A stretch of DNA of 64,000 bases from Haloplanus rubicundus (lineage in GTDB: Archaea; Halobacteriota; Halobacteria; Halobacteriales; Haloferacaceae): NCBI RefSeq assembly GCF_003342675.1, contig NZ_CP031148.1, positions 1,426,001-1,490,000 of the forward strand. The letters are read 5' to 3'. The translations under genes and the position numbers were made by a program. This document shows positions 17,991 through 27,493 of the stretch, one piece after another (the first letter of the stretch is position 1; the number at the start of each line of letters is the position of its first letter). Under the pieces are notes generated by a model that did no database searches, had not been told where the DNA came from, and saw only the letters and a list, made by a program, of their open reading frames with translations.

Positions 17991-19481
17991 TCAAGCACGC
18001 CAGTACGACGGCGTCAACAGCACGAACACGGGGATGATCTCGATGCGACCGATCCACATGAGAAACGTCATCGCGAGTTTGGTCGACCGCGGGAAGGGTG
18101 CGTAGCTCGCGAACGGGCCGGCGATGCCGAACGCGGGGCCGACGTTGAAGAAGGTGGAGGCGGCGGCGCCCATCGCCTCGAACTCGGTGATGGCGAGGCC
18201 GACGCGCGAGGCGTCGATGACGACGAACACCGTCGCGACGATGAAGATGACGAGGCTCACGAGCGTGTACGCGTAGATGTCCCGGATGGTCTCCTCGTCG
18301 ACGACGTCGCCGCTCAGTCGGACCGGCCGGACGGCGCTCGGCTGGGCGGCGACGAACAGATCGCGGCGGAACGCCTTGAGCACGACCAGCCAGCGGAGCG
18401 TCTTGATCGAACACGTCGTGCTCCCGGCCATGCCACCGATGAACATGCAGACGAAGAGGAGATGTTTGGCCGACGACGACCAGAGGTTGAAGTCGGTACT
18501 CGCGTAGCCGGTTGTCGTAACGATGGAGACGACCTGAAACAGGGAGTGGCGGGCGACGGCCTCGGCGCTCCCGTACGTCGCGTCGGCCGTCTCCACGAGA
18601 GCCACGACGACGGCGAAAAAGGCGAGGATACCGACGTAGAACCGGAACTCGTCGCTCTCGCGGAGGCGACCGACGTTCCCTCGGAGGACGAAGTAGATGA
18701 GGACGAAACTCGTCGCGCCGAGGATCATGAACGGGATGATCGCCCACTGAACGGCGGGCGAAAAGGCGGCGATGCTGTCGGCGCGTGGCGAGAACCCGGC
18801 CGTCGAGATGGTGGTGAACGCGTGGGCGACGGCGTCGTAGAGCGTCATTTCGGGGGCGAGCCCCCCCAGATGGAGCCCGTAGAGGACGGTCACCTGTAGC
18901 CCGGTCAGGCCGAGGTACAGTTTTCCGAGGAGCGTCGCCGTTTCGGAGATGCGCGGCGTGAGCCGGCTGTTGTCTCCCGTCTGGCTCTCCGTCTCCATCA
19001 ACTGCGCGCCGCCGACGGAGAGCTGTGAGAAGATGGCCGTCGCCAGGACGAGGATGCCGAGACCACCCAACCACTGGAGCAGCGCCCGCCACAGGAGTAT
19101 CGCCCGCGAGTGGCGGTCGAAGTCGACGACGACGGTCGCACCCGTCGTCGTGATGCCACTCATGCTCTCGAACAGCGCGTTCACCGGGTCGGCCAGCGTC
19201 CCCTGCCCCGCGAGGACGAAGGGGACGGCGCCGACGACGGCGACGCCGAGCCAGGTGAGCGACACCATGAGAAAGGCCTCGCGGGCCCGCAGGTCGCTCC
19301 GCTCGGTCAGCCGTTCGAGGCCGACGCCGAGGGCGGCGGTGCCGGCCATCGGCACCACGAAGGGAAGGGGGGCGCTCCCGTCGACGAGCGCGATGCCGAA
19401 CGGGAGCGCGAGCGGCACCCAGAGCCACTTCAGGACCGTCCCGACCAGCCGACAGCTCACCCGCCAGTCGACGCGGATCAT
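17991..19481 (-). CDS. TrkH/KtrB-type potassium uptake channel subunit
   Basis: Integral membrane K+ translocating subunit of 496 residues. Selectivity-filter-like segments are visible: ESMSGITTTGATV in the first pore loop, later TTISTAGFSP, VVSIVTTTGYASTDF, and FNVGPAFGIAGP in the fourth. High intracellular K+ is the osmotic strategy of haloarchaea, so this is a core function. No TrkA (RCK) subunit lies next to it. The ATG at 19481 faces the VanZ gene. Two TTAAGTG heptamers (19528-19534, 19541-19547) lie in the promoter region. Confidence 0.92.
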   Translation of the reverse strand: MIRVDWRVSCRLVGTVLKWLWVPLALPFGIALVDGSAPLPFVVPMAGTAALGVGLERLTERSDLRAREAFLMVSLTWLGVAVVGAVPFVLAGQGTLADPVNALFESMSGITTTGATVVVDFDRHSRAILLWRALLQWLGGLGILVLATAIFSQLSVGGAQLMETESQTGDNSRLTPRISETATLLGKLYLGLTGLQVTVLYGLHLGGLAPEMTLYDAVAHAFTTISTAGFSPRADSIAAFSPAVQWAIIPFMILGATSFVLIYFVLRGNVGRLRESDEFRFYVGILAFFAVVVALVETADATYGSAEAVARHSLFQVVSIVTTTGYASTDFNLWSSSAKHLLFVCMFIGGMAGSTTCSIKTLRWLVVLKAFRRDLFVAAQPSAVRPVRLSGDVVDEETIRDIYAYTLVSLVIFIVATVFVVIDASRVGLAITEFEAMGAAASTFFNVGPAFGIAGPFASYAPFPRSTKLAMTFLMWIGRIEIIPVFVLLTPSYWRA

Positions 19482-19610
19482 CGTGGCACACCGGCCATGT
19501 CCATCGGGTCGTGGACGCGAACGGGATTAAGTGATACCCCTTAAGTGGTCTCCCCCTCGTGCGCTCGCGATACCACCCGAGGTTTTGCCGTCCGGCCACG
19601 TAGGACACCT

Positions 19611-20063
19611 ATGACCGGCTTCCGCCTCCGACTGCCCCTCGTCCCACGGTGGCTCCGCTGGTCGCTGGTGGTCGCGGTGCTCGCGACCCTCCTCGTCTTC
19701 TCCGTCGTTCGCCCGCCGGGAACGACGGGCCGCGCACTCGGTCCGCTGGACGTGTTCCCCCTGACCGCGTGGCTCCACGCCGTCGGCTACGCCGGGCTGG
19801 CGTTCGTGCTCGCGTACGCCCTCCAGACCAGTCCGCGGCCGGACTGGCAGGTTCTCTGTGTCGTGTTCGCGTTCGCGACGGCGTACGGCGCCGGTATCGA
19901 GCTGATCCAGTCGACGCTCGCCTACCGCACCTTCGACGTGGGGGACATCCTCGTCAACGCCGCCGGCGCGACAGTCGCGGTCACCGGGTGGAAACTGCTC
20001 GTGCGACGCGTGCGCTTCTATCGGTGCCGGCGGATCGACGCGCTTCGCCCGCCGCTCGGCTGA
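19611..20063 (+). CDS. VanZ family membrane protein
   Basis: Encodes 150 residues with four predicted helices and the VanZ family signatures: a helix ending in AYGAGIELIQ, then TFDVGDILVNAAGA near the C-terminus. ATG 19611 (MTGFRLRLPL) is chosen because the upstream frame is Arg-rich. VanZ-like proteins are linked to surface polymers and lipopeptide/glycopeptide resistance in bacteria; the archaeal role is unknown. Confidence 0.82.
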   Translation: MTGFRLRLPLVPRWLRWSLVVAVLATLLVFSVVRPPGTTGRALGPLDVFPLTAWLHAVGYAGLAFVLAYALQTSPRPDWQVLCVVFAFATAYGAGIELIQSTLAYRTFDVGDILVNAAGATVAVTGWKLLVRRVRFYRCRRIDALRPPLG

Positions 20064-20110
20064 GGCGTCTCACCAACCTATATGTCCGTCCGCTCGCCTC
20101 GTCCGTACGA

Positions 20111-20662
20111 ATGGCTCCCTACGAGGCGTTCGACGAGGACGTGGAGGTCCATGGCCGAACGATCATCGCCGTCGCCGACGACGCCCTGTCCCGCTTTTCG
20201 GACGCCTACCGCGAGACGGCGTTCGACGCCCTCGCGGCCAACGGCATCGAGGACCCCTCCGCCGACGAGTGGTACCCCCAGCAGGCGTGGCTGAACACGT
20301 TCGAGGCCATCGCCGCGGAGCTCGAACCGCACATTCTGGACCGACTCGGCGAGCAGATTCCCGACGTGGCCGAGTGGCCAACCGGCGTCTCGTCGGTCGA
20401 GGCGGGCCTGCAGTCCATCGACGACGCCTACCGGCGCAACCACCGCGGCGGCGACATCGGCTCTTACGACTTCGAGACGACCGGCGAGCGGACGGGCGAG
20501 ATGATCTGCGAGAACCCCTACCCCTGCGAGTTCGACCGGGGGTTGATCCGGGCCGTCGCCCGGCGATACGCGCCCGTCGAATCGTTCGTCGTCGTCGAGG
20601 AACGTGGCGAGCGGTGTCGACGCGACGGCGACGACGCCTGCGTCTACACCGTCTCCTGGTGA
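20111..20662 (+). CDS. Conserved haloarchaeal protein, V4R-like C-terminus
   Basis: Encodes 183 acidic residues with no membrane segment. The C-terminal part (from about residue 135: ENPYPCEFDRGLIRAV, then ERGERCRRDGDDACVYTV) resembles the Cys-containing end of V4R/4-vinyl-reductase-type small-molecule-binding domains. The N-terminal about 120 residues are helical. Start 20111 (MAPYEAFDEDVEV) follows a TATA-like CCTATATG near 20087. A sensor or ligand-binding function is possible, but I do not recognise a named family with certainty. Confidence 0.7.
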   Translation: MAPYEAFDEDVEVHGRTIIAVADDALSRFSDAYRETAFDALAANGIEDPSADEWYPQQAWLNTFEAIAAELEPHILDRLGEQIPDVAEWPTGVSSVEAGLQSIDDAYRRNHRGGDIGSYDFETTGERTGEMICENPYPCEFDRGLIRAVARRYAPVESFVVVEERGERCRRDGDDACVYTVSW

Positions 20663-20723
20663 CTGAGGGGAGTACCGTCCCCCGATCCGCTCGTCTCGGC
20701 GAGCGTCGACGGCGACCGTCCTC

Positions 20724-21242
20724 TCACTCTTCGTAGGCCTCGATGGCTTCGATCAACTCGGGGACCGAATGGTCCATCGCGAGTTCGAGGAGCGTCTCGA
20801 ACTCGTCGTAGGTCGCCGCGAGCGCCGCCACGCGGTCGTACGCCGGGTCGTCCTCGTCGATTTCGGCCTCCTCCAGTCGGTCCAGCGCCCGGTCGAGCGT
20901 CCGACGGGTCGTCTCCATCTCCCGCGCGACGTACTGCTGGAAGACGTCCTGCACGACGAACCAGAGGTCGGTCTCGGGTTCGAACTGCACGCGCCGGCCG
21001 CCGCCGCCGGTCGAGCGCCGGCGAATCAGACCGATGCGCGTGAGTTTCCGCGTCACGTTGCTGATCGTCGACTTCGCGTAGCCCGTCTCTTCGACTAGTT
21101 CGGGGATGGACAGCGGCCCCGCGGCGAAGTAGAGCACGCCGTACACCCGGCCGGCGCTCCGGCTCAACCCGTACACCTCGGCCGACCGCTCCATCGATTC
21201 GATCACGTCGCGCCGGACCGCCTCGGCGTCGTCCCCGCTCAT
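20724..21242 (-). CDS. GbsR/MarR-family transcriptional regulator
   Basis: Encodes 172 residues. The winged-helix domain covers about residues 20-95: GRVYGVLYFAAGPLSIPELV, the recognition helix around GYAKSTISNVTRKL, then a basic wing with RRRSTGGGGRRVQF. The C-terminal half is a long helical dimerisation region (EMETTRRTLDRALDRLEEAE). This layout is the GbsR subgroup, which senses osmolyte-related ligands in bacteria. A perfect palindrome lies upstream of its own TATA box (21325-21350), consistent with autoregulation and control of the divergent small membrane protein. Confidence 0.88.
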   Translation of the reverse strand: MSGDDAEAVRRDVIESMERSAEVYGLSRSAGRVYGVLYFAAGPLSIPELVEETGYAKSTISNVTRKLTRIGLIRRRSTGGGGRRVQFEPETDLWFVVQDVFQQYVAREMETTRRTLDRALDRLEEAEIDEDDPAYDRVAALAATYDEFETLLELAMDHSVPELIEAIEAYEE

Positions 21243-21302
21243 CGTCGCCCCCCGCAGTGATACTCGGTTCGCCGTGCGTTCACGTCCCTACTCGATGGAC
21301 CG

Positions 21303-21350
21303 TAAGTATTAAATCGTTTGGTCCGTTTGTTCGGGATGAGCCGAACAAAC
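21303..21350. promoter_or_regulatory. GbsR promoter and palindromic operator
   Basis: On the minus strand an AT-rich TATA element (about 21303-21316, GATTTAATACTTA) lies 60-70 bp before the regulator ATG. Immediately upstream of it is a perfect inverted repeat, GTTTGTTCGG-GATGAG-CCGAACAAAC (21325-21334 and 21341-21350). Size and symmetry suit a dimeric winged-helix regulator. It sits between the regulator and a divergent plus-strand gene and could control both. Confidence 0.6.
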
Positions 21351-21441
21351 AAAACATCCGGCTCATATCCGGCGGCGTCCCCCTCCCCGCTTCGGCCCTC
21401 ACACGCTCCCCTCCCGACGCCGTCGACATCCTCCCCCACCG

Positions 21442-21654
21442 ATGTTCCCCATCCACACCACCCGCCCCCGACGTGAACGACTCGCCGACCGAGCCGAGAG
21501 CGACCCGCTCCTGACGGCCCTGTTCGTCGTTCCCCTCCTCGCTCTCGTCCACCCTGCCGCCCCGGCGCTGGCGGTGCTCCTGCTGTGTGGCCGTCGACTC
21601 GACCGGTCCGCCCGCGCCCCGACGGGCCACGGCCGCGTTCGTCGCCCCGCGTAG
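21442..21654 (+). CDS. Small membrane protein, unknown
   Basis: Encodes 70 residues: a basic N-terminus (about 20 residues), two short hydrophobic stretches (LLTALFVVPLLALV and APALAVLLLC) and a basic tail. I do not recognise a family. It is divergent from the GbsR regulator with the palindromic operator between them, so it is a candidate target. Coding status is moderate because the ORF is short and in GC-rich DNA. Confidence 0.45.
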   Translation: MFPIHTTRPRRERLADRAESDPLLTALFVVPLLALVHPAAPALAVLLLCGRRLDRSARAPTGHGRVRRPA

Positions 21655-21713
21655 GCGCCGTCGCCGACCGCCGCTTCCCAACCTTCTATAACCCCTGACA
21701 GGTTCCTCCCCGT

Positions 21714-22520
21714 ATGGACCCGCATCTGGTCGCCGTCGTCGTGGGGCTCCTGCAAGGGGTGTTCGAGTGGCTCCCGATCTCCAGCGAGGGCAACATCGCC
21801 ATCGCCCTGACGGCGCTCGGCACCGCGCCGGGCGTCGCCGTCTCCTACGCCCTCTTCGTCCACCTCGGGACGGCGCTCTCGGCCACCGCGTACTACCGCG
21901 ACGAGGTGCGGACCGCGCTCGCCTCGTGGTCGTCGCTCCGCCCGGAGTCGGCGTTCGACGGCGAGACGGCGACGCTCTCCTTCGTCGTCCTCGCGACTGC
22001 CGCCTCGTCGGCGGTGGGTCTCGTCGCCCTCCTCGCGCTGGACGCGCTCGTGACCGAACTGACCGGTGGCGCGTTCGTCGCGCTCATCGGCGCCCTCCTC
22101 GTCGCCACCGGCCTCCTCCAGCGGTTCGCGGACGCTCGGTCGCTGGCGACGCGGGAGACGCCCGACGCCCTCGACGCCGTCCTGGTCGGCGGCCTTCAGG
22201 GACTCGCCATCCTCCCCGGCGTCTCCCGCTCCGGCACGACGACGAGTGCCCTCCTCCTGCGGGGCCACGACGGCCCGGCCTCGTTCCGGCTCTCCTTCCT
22301 GCTCAGCATCCCCGCCGCGCTCATCGGCGGCACCGTCGGCGTCGTCCGCGGGGGTGGCATCGGCGTCTCGCCCACCGCCGGCGTCGTCGCCCTCGTCGTC
22401 GCCGCCGTCGTCGGCTACGCGACCATCGACCTGCTGATGCGGGTCGTCCGTCGAGTCGCGGTCTGGCTCCTCTGTGTGGGCCTCGGCGCCCTCGCCGTCG
22501 CCGGCGGCCTGCTCGTTTGA
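21714..22520 (+). CDS. uppP: Undecaprenyl/polyprenyl-diphosphate phosphatase family
   Basis: Membrane phosphatase of 268 residues (UppP/BacA family) that dephosphorylates polyprenyl diphosphate carriers, in archaea probably dolichyl diphosphate. Both family signatures are present: LQGVFEWLPISSEGN near the N-terminus and LPGVSRSGTTTSALLLRG (about residues 165-182). The remainder is hydrophobic helices. It precedes a glycan-assembly block (sugar-phosphate transferase, epimerase, STT3-like), in line with lipid-carrier recycling for surface glycans. Confidence 0.9.
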   Translation: MDPHLVAVVVGLLQGVFEWLPISSEGNIAIALTALGTAPGVAVSYALFVHLGTALSATAYYRDEVRTALASWSSLRPESAFDGETATLSFVVLATAASSAVGLVALLALDALVTELTGGAFVALIGALLVATGLLQRFADARSLATRETPDALDAVLVGGLQGLAILPGVSRSGTTTSALLLRGHDGPASFRLSFLLSIPAALIGGTVGVVRGGGIGVSPTAGVVALVVAAVVGYATIDLLMRVVRRVAVWLLCVGLGALAVAGGLLV

Positions 22521-22648
22521 CCCCGGTAATTCTCGGTTACCCGGGTTCATGCGCGGCCTACTATCCGGTAGGTCCGGATTACCTTCCGGTCCGAATCGGC
22601 CACCAGCGTCAAGAGACACGGTTAACAACTAACTAACCAAATAGCTGT

Positions 22649-24091
22649 ATGCACACTCCACTGGTAATGCTCTCGGGGTGGCGGTATCGATTCACCAGTG
22701 GGGTGGGAGCCGCAGCGCTGGTGGTGGGGAGTGTCGGCGTCGCGAACCATCCGGCTGCACAGCGACTGACCGACGTGGTGCCGGTCTTCGGTCGGTTGCC
22801 GGCGACGACCCTCTCGAACGGCGACCTCTCGCTCGCCATCGCAACCACGCTGTTCGTCGCCCTCGCTGCCCTCCTCCCACTGTTCAAGCCGCGGCCCCGG
22901 CGCGTGCTGGATACGATCATGCTGGTCGAGCGACGGGTGTTCCTCGTCGCCGTCGCCCTCGCGGCCGTCGGCTACTTCGACTACACGTACCGCCTCCCCC
23001 GGACCACCCTCGTCCTCACGACGCTCGCCATGGGCGCCCTGCTGCCGGCGTGGTTCGTCGTCATCCGGCGGAGCCCGCGGGTCGATCCCGAGCGGACGGT
23101 GGTCGTCGGGGACGATCCGGAAACTATCGACGAGGTAACCTGTGGAACGGACGTCCCCGTCGTCGGCTACGTGGCGCCGTCGCTACTGACCGACGACGCC
23201 GGCCGCTCGACTGCAGTCACGGATGGGGGGGCGGCGGCTGATGGCGGGAACGTTCCCAACGCGACGTGTCTCGGTGGTCTTTCCCGTCTCGACGAGATTC
23301 TGATTCGCCACGACGCCGACGCCGCCATCCTCGCCTTCTCACGGCCCGATCGCGGCGAATTCTTCGGGACGTTGGATACGTGCTTCGACGTCGGTATCCC
23401 GGCCATGGTCCACGACCAGCACGCCGACGCCGTGTTGACGACCGGCGTCGAACGGGACGAGTTCGTCGCCATCGACCTCGAACCCTGGGACCTGCAGGAA
23501 CGGTTGACCAAGCGACTGTTCGACATATGTTTCGCTGCAACCGCGATGCTCGTCCTCGCTCCCCTGCTGTTCGTCATCGCCGTCGCGATCAAACTCGACA
23601 GCCCAGGTCCGGTCCTCTACAGCCAGGAGCGGACAGCCGAGTTCGGTGACACCTTCACAGTCTACAAGTTCCGAAGTATGGTCCCGGAAGCGGAGGCTGA
23701 CACCGGAGCCGTCCTCAGCGCCGAGGACAGCGGCGACGTCGACCCGCGCGTGACTCGCGTGGGGCGCATCCTTCGGGAAACACATCTCGACGAAATCCCA
23801 CAGCTCTGGTCGATCCTCGTCGGCGATATGAGCGTCGTTGGCCCACGTCCCGAACGCCCGGAACTCGACGAGGATATCCAGCAGAGCGTTCGCACTTGGC
23901 AACAGCGGTGGTTCGTCCGCCCCGGTCTCACTGGCCTCGCACAGATCAACGATGTGGCCAGCACGGAACCTGCAGAGAAACTCCGATACGACGTGGCCTA
24001 TATCCGAAATCAGTCGTTCTGGTTCGACCTGCGAATCCTCTTGCGCCAGCTCTGGATGGTCGTCAATGATGCCCTCGGATTCCTTCGATAG
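22649..24091 (+). CDS. Polyprenyl glycosylphosphotransferase (initiating sugar transferase)
   Basis: Encodes 480 residues that transfer a sugar-1-phosphate from a nucleotide sugar to a polyprenyl phosphate, the first step of exopolysaccharide or glycan-lipid assembly. The N-terminal half has four or five membrane helices and a nucleotide-binding-like middle region. The C-terminal about 200 residues are the bacterial-type sugar transferase domain: [64 protein letters not shown] and [10 protein letters not shown]. Start 22649; ATG 22667 is possible. Confidence 0.92.
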   Translation: MHTPLVMLSGWRYRFTSGVGAAALVVGSVGVANHPAAQRLTDVVPVFGRLPATTLSNGDLSLAIATTLFVALAALLPLFKPRPRRVLDTIMLVERRVFLVAVALAAVGYFDYTYRLPRTTLVLTTLAMGALLPAWFVVIRRSPRVDPERTVVVGDDPETIDEVTCGTDVPVVGYVAPSLLTDDAGRSTAVTDGGAAADGGNVPNATCLGGLSRLDEILIRHDADAAILAFSRPDRGEFFGTLDTCFDVGIPAMVHDQHADAVLTTGVERDEFVAIDLEPWDLQERLTKRLFDICFAATAMLVLAPLLFVIAVAIKLDSPGPVLYSQERTAEFGDTFTVYKFRSMVPEAEADTGAVLSAEDSGDVDPRVTRVGRILRETHLDEIPQLWSILVGDMSVVGPRPERPELDEDIQQSVRTWQQRWFVRPGLTGLAQINDVASTEPAEKLRYDVAYIRNQSFWFDLRILLRQLWMVVNDALGFLR

Positions 24092-24148
24092 CATGTCCAC
24101 CGACGGAACTATCAATATCTCCCTCGACGAACTGATCAGTACACTTCC

Positions 24149-25087
24149 ATGACTTCTCTCGGCCCCACCGATCGTTCGATCCTCGTAACCGGCGGTGCCG
24201 GCTTCATCGGTAGCCACCTCGTCGATGCGTTGGTTGCCGACAACGACGTTCGCGTCTTGGATAACTGCTCCCGTGGGTCGCGTTCGACCGCTTCCGACGA
24301 CGCCGAGTTCGTTGAAGGGGACATTCGGGACGCGGAGACAGTCGATCACGCGTGTTCGGACGTGGATATCGTCTTCCATCAGGCAGCCAACATCAGCGTC
24401 GATCGATCCGTGGCAGACCCCATCGAGAGCCACCGGGTGAACGTTGACGGTACGCTGAACGTGCTCGAGGCGGCACGGGACGTGAACGCGCGTGTCGTGT
24501 TCGCCTCCAGTGCCGCCGTCTACGGCGAGCCCTCCTCCGTCCCTGTCACGGAATCCCAGCCGAAAACCCCGTCGTCACCGTACGGCGCGGAGAAGCTCTC
24601 GGCCGATCGATATATGCGACTGTACGCCGACCTATACGACTTGGACACCGTTGCCCTCCGATATTTCAACGTCTACGGTCCCGGCGGCATCGGAACCGAT
24701 TACAGCGGCGTCATCGACGCGTTCCTCACCCGTGCTCGAGGGAACGAGGAACTCCCCGTCCACGGCGACGGCACCCAGACGCGAGATTTCGTTCACGTCT
24801 CCGACGTCGTTCGGGCAAATCTTCTCGCTGCGGTAACCGAACAGACCGGCGACGCGTACAACGTTGGAACTGGCAAGAGTGTAACGATCAACCGGTTGGC
24901 GGAATTGATCGTCGACGTGACGGATTCGTCGTCCGACATCGTCCACACTGAACCCAGAGCTGGCGACATCGACGAGAGCGAGGCGAACATCGAACGGGCA
25001 TGTGATCAACTCGGCTACGAACCGCGGACGACCCTCCGAGACGGTCTGGAGGCGCTAGTCCACGATACGGCGTCGACGACACGATGA
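24149..25087 (+). CDS. NAD-dependent UDP-sugar epimerase/dehydratase
   Basis: Short-chain dehydrogenase (extended type) of 312 residues. The NAD-binding GGAGFIG is at residues 15-21, the active site has Tyr145 and Lys149 in SPYGAEK with SSAAVYGEP before it, and RYFNVYGPG follows. This matches UDP-glucose/galactose 4-epimerase relatives. It is 57 bp after the sugar transferase and 25 bp before the STT3-like gene, so probably one operon supplying a nucleotide sugar. G+C looks lower than in neighbouring genes. The exact sugar is unknown. Confidence 0.9.
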   Translation: MTSLGPTDRSILVTGGAGFIGSHLVDALVADNDVRVLDNCSRGSRSTASDDAEFVEGDIRDAETVDHACSDVDIVFHQAANISVDRSVADPIESHRVNVDGTLNVLEAARDVNARVVFASSAAVYGEPSSVPVTESQPKTPSSPYGAEKLSADRYMRLYADLYDLDTVALRYFNVYGPGGIGTDYSGVIDAFLTRARGNEELPVHGDGTQTRDFVHVSDVVRANLLAAVTEQTGDAYNVGTGKSVTINRLAELIVDVTDSSSDIVHTEPRAGDIDESEANIERACDQLGYEPRTTLRDGLEALVHDTASTTR

Positions 25088-25112
25088 CGTTGCAGTTGGC
25101 CTGTATGAAATC

Positions 25113-27413
25113 ATGACCGACGATGCCGACTTGGCTTCGCTTCTGGAAACGCGTCCCGACTTCGCATCGAAGCTCGACCGACTGCTCGACGTCGACGCCG
25201 AGCAAGACGCGTGGCGGCCGGTAGATGCCGGTGTCGACGACGCGGTGGCAGTCACCCTCGTCGACAGTGGGCACGTCGAGAAGGTCCCCGATGGCTATCG
25301 GTTCACCGACCGGGAGACCGTCCGTGCAGCCGTCGACGACTACCGACGCGACGCGTCGGACGACCGCCGCCGCATCCGCGTCCGCACGGCTCTCCTCGTC
25401 GCGCTTGCGCTCGTCGTTCTCGTCCGCCTGCCGACGATCCAGGAGGTCTTCCGCGACGACTGGGTCGTCCTCGCCTCGAACGACCCGTACTTCTATCGGT
25501 ATCTCGTCGATCAGGCGCTCCTAGATGGCCCGCTCCCGTCGCTCCCGGAGCGAGCGCTCCGGGGCGAACCCCTACTCGCCGCGACGCTTGCAGTCGCGGC
25601 CTGGCCCTTCGGCGCGGGCACCTGGGGATCGGGGTTCGTCGTCGCCTGGTATCCCGTCGTCGCGGCCGTCGCCACGGCGGCGCTGGTGTACGGTGCCGCG
25701 ACGCGGCTCACCGACGACGCCCGCGTCGGCCTCGCCGCCGCGGGGCTCCTCGCCGTCACGCCGGCCCACGCATACCGGACGGCCCTCGGCGTCGCCGATC
25801 ATCACGCCTTCGACTACGTGTGGCTCGCGCTGACGGCGCTGGCCGTGATCGAACTGCTCTCGCGGAGCGAGCGGGACCGCCGAACGTGGCTCGCGGCCGG
25901 CGGCCTCGCCGTCGGCGTCGCCGCGCAGGCGCTGGCGTGGGAGGCCGCTCCGCTCCTCCTGCTCCCGCTCGCGCCGGGACTCGCGCTCGCCGCGCTGGTG
26001 GAGATTCGTCGCCCCGGCCCCGAACGGCTCGCGCCGGTCGTCGCCGGCCTCGTCGCCGGCGCGGCGCTCGCCCACCTCGTCCACCTGCTGCTCGGCTGGC
26101 AGTTCGAAGCCGTCGTCTACGCGCTCGACTTGCTCGCGCTGGGGAGCGTGGGCCTGCTGGCGCTCGTCGTCGTCGTCCGCCGCCTCGACGGCTCGTGGAC
26201 GTGGCTCGCGGCCGCCGAAGTCGTCCTCGCCATCGCTGCCGTCGTCGCCGTGCGACGGATTCCGGTCGTCTCGACCGAACTGGACGCCGGACTCGACTTC
26301 TTCCTCCGGAGTGGGCCGGCGGAACTCGCCGGCGTCGGGGCGAACTACGGCGCCGTCGGCGTCCTCGTCATCCTCGGGTTCGCGTCGGTGCTCGCCGCCC
26401 CGATGCTCCCCTTCGCGGCCAAGTGGGGCTGGCAACGGCTCGAATCCGGCTGGTTCGTCGTCGGCGTGTACGCCATCCACTTCGGCGTGCTGGCGGCGCT
26501 CCAGCGTCGCTTCGGCGGCGAACTCGCCCCCTTCGCCGCCATCCTCGGCGGCGTCGGCTTCGTGTTGCTCGCGTCGTGGTTCGACCTCGTGAAGCCACCC
26601 GTTCCGCGGCGGCTCGCTGGCCGCGATACCGATGGAGCCGTCGCCGCCGACGGGGGCGACGACGACGCCCTCGTCGTTCCCGACCGGACCCGGGTCGCCT
26701 TGCTCGCCGGCCTCGCGGGCGTCGCCGTCGGCTCCGGCTCGCTCTACGCCGCACTCATCGACCGCCGACTCGTCATCACCGACGCCACCTACGAGGCGGC
26801 GCGCTGGATATCCGAGTACGTCGACGAGCACGACATCCCCTATCCCGAGAGCTACGTCCTCAGCAAGTGGGGCCGCAACCGCGTCTACAACTACTTCGTG
26901 AACGGCGAGGCGGCGTCGTACAGCTATGCCGAGCGCACCTACGAGGACTTCCTGTTCTCGAACGACGCCGACTCGTGGCACGAGGAGTTCGCGGACCGCG
27001 TGGGGTTCGTGGTCACCCGGGACCTGCCGCATCTCGGCCTGATCTCCGCGTCGACCGTGCAGTCGACGCTCCACGATCGCTTCGGCAGCGCCACGATCAG
27101 CAACATCGGCGGTGTCGGTCACTTCCGGGCCGTGTTCGCCACCGACGACGGCGCGCGGAAGGTGTTCCGCGTCGTCCCCGGGGCGACGATCCGCGGCCCT
27201 GCACCGGCGGAGACGGCACGCGTTCGACTCGTCGCCGACGTGTCGATCCCCGGCGACGAGTTCGAATACGTCCGACGGGCGACGGTGACCGACGGAACCT
27301 TCGAGGTGACGGTCGCCAACCCGGGAACCTATCGAATCGGGCAGGGCGACACGACCGTCGAGGTGTCCGAGCGGGCGGTGCAGGCGGGCGAGGCGGTGAC
27401 CCTCGACTCCTGA
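25113..27413 (+). CDS. STT3/AglB-like membrane glycosyltransferase
   Basis: Encodes 766 residues. A cytosolic N-terminal region of about 90 residues precedes about 11-13 membrane helices (95-560) and a C-terminal extracellular globular part. STT3-type features are NDPYFYRYLVDQ (acidic first loop, Asp124) and GVADHHAFDY in a later loop. The place where oligosaccharyltransferases carry WWDYG reads KWGRNRVYN (Trp586), so the acceptor-binding motif is changed. It may be a divergent oligosaccharyltransferase or a glycan ligase/polymerase working with the two upstream glycan genes. Function is inferred. Confidence 0.75.
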   Translation: MTDDADLASLLETRPDFASKLDRLLDVDAEQDAWRPVDAGVDDAVAVTLVDSGHVEKVPDGYRFTDRETVRAAVDDYRRDASDDRRRIRVRTALLVALALVVLVRLPTIQEVFRDDWVVLASNDPYFYRYLVDQALLDGPLPSLPERALRGEPLLAATLAVAAWPFGAGTWGSGFVVAWYPVVAAVATAALVYGAATRLTDDARVGLAAAGLLAVTPAHAYRTALGVADHHAFDYVWLALTALAVIELLSRSERDRRTWLAAGGLAVGVAAQALAWEAAPLLLLPLAPGLALAALVEIRRPGPERLAPVVAGLVAGAALAHLVHLLLGWQFEAVVYALDLLALGSVGLLALVVVVRRLDGSWTWLAAAEVVLAIAAVVAVRRIPVVSTELDAGLDFFLRSGPAELAGVGANYGAVGVLVILGFASVLAAPMLPFAAKWGWQRLESGWFVVGVYAIHFGVLAALQRRFGGELAPFAAILGGVGFVLLASWFDLVKPPVPRRLAGRDTDGAVAADGGDDDALVVPDRTRVALLAGLAGVAVGSGSLYAALIDRRLVITDATYEAARWISEYVDEHDIPYPESYVLSKWGRNRVYNYFVNGEAASYSYAERTYEDFLFSNDADSWHEEFADRVGFVVTRDLPHLGLISASTVQSTLHDRFGSATISNIGGVGHFRAVFATDDGARKVFRVVPGATIRGPAPAETARVRLVADVSIPGDEFEYVRRATVTDGTFEVTVANPGTYRIGQGDTTVEVSERAVQAGEAVTLDS

Positions 27414-27493
27414 CCCGTCCCGAGAAGCGACCGCCATACCGTGCTTAACGAGCAATTATCTATGAGCAGCGAGAGAGTGTACTTGATCGACGC

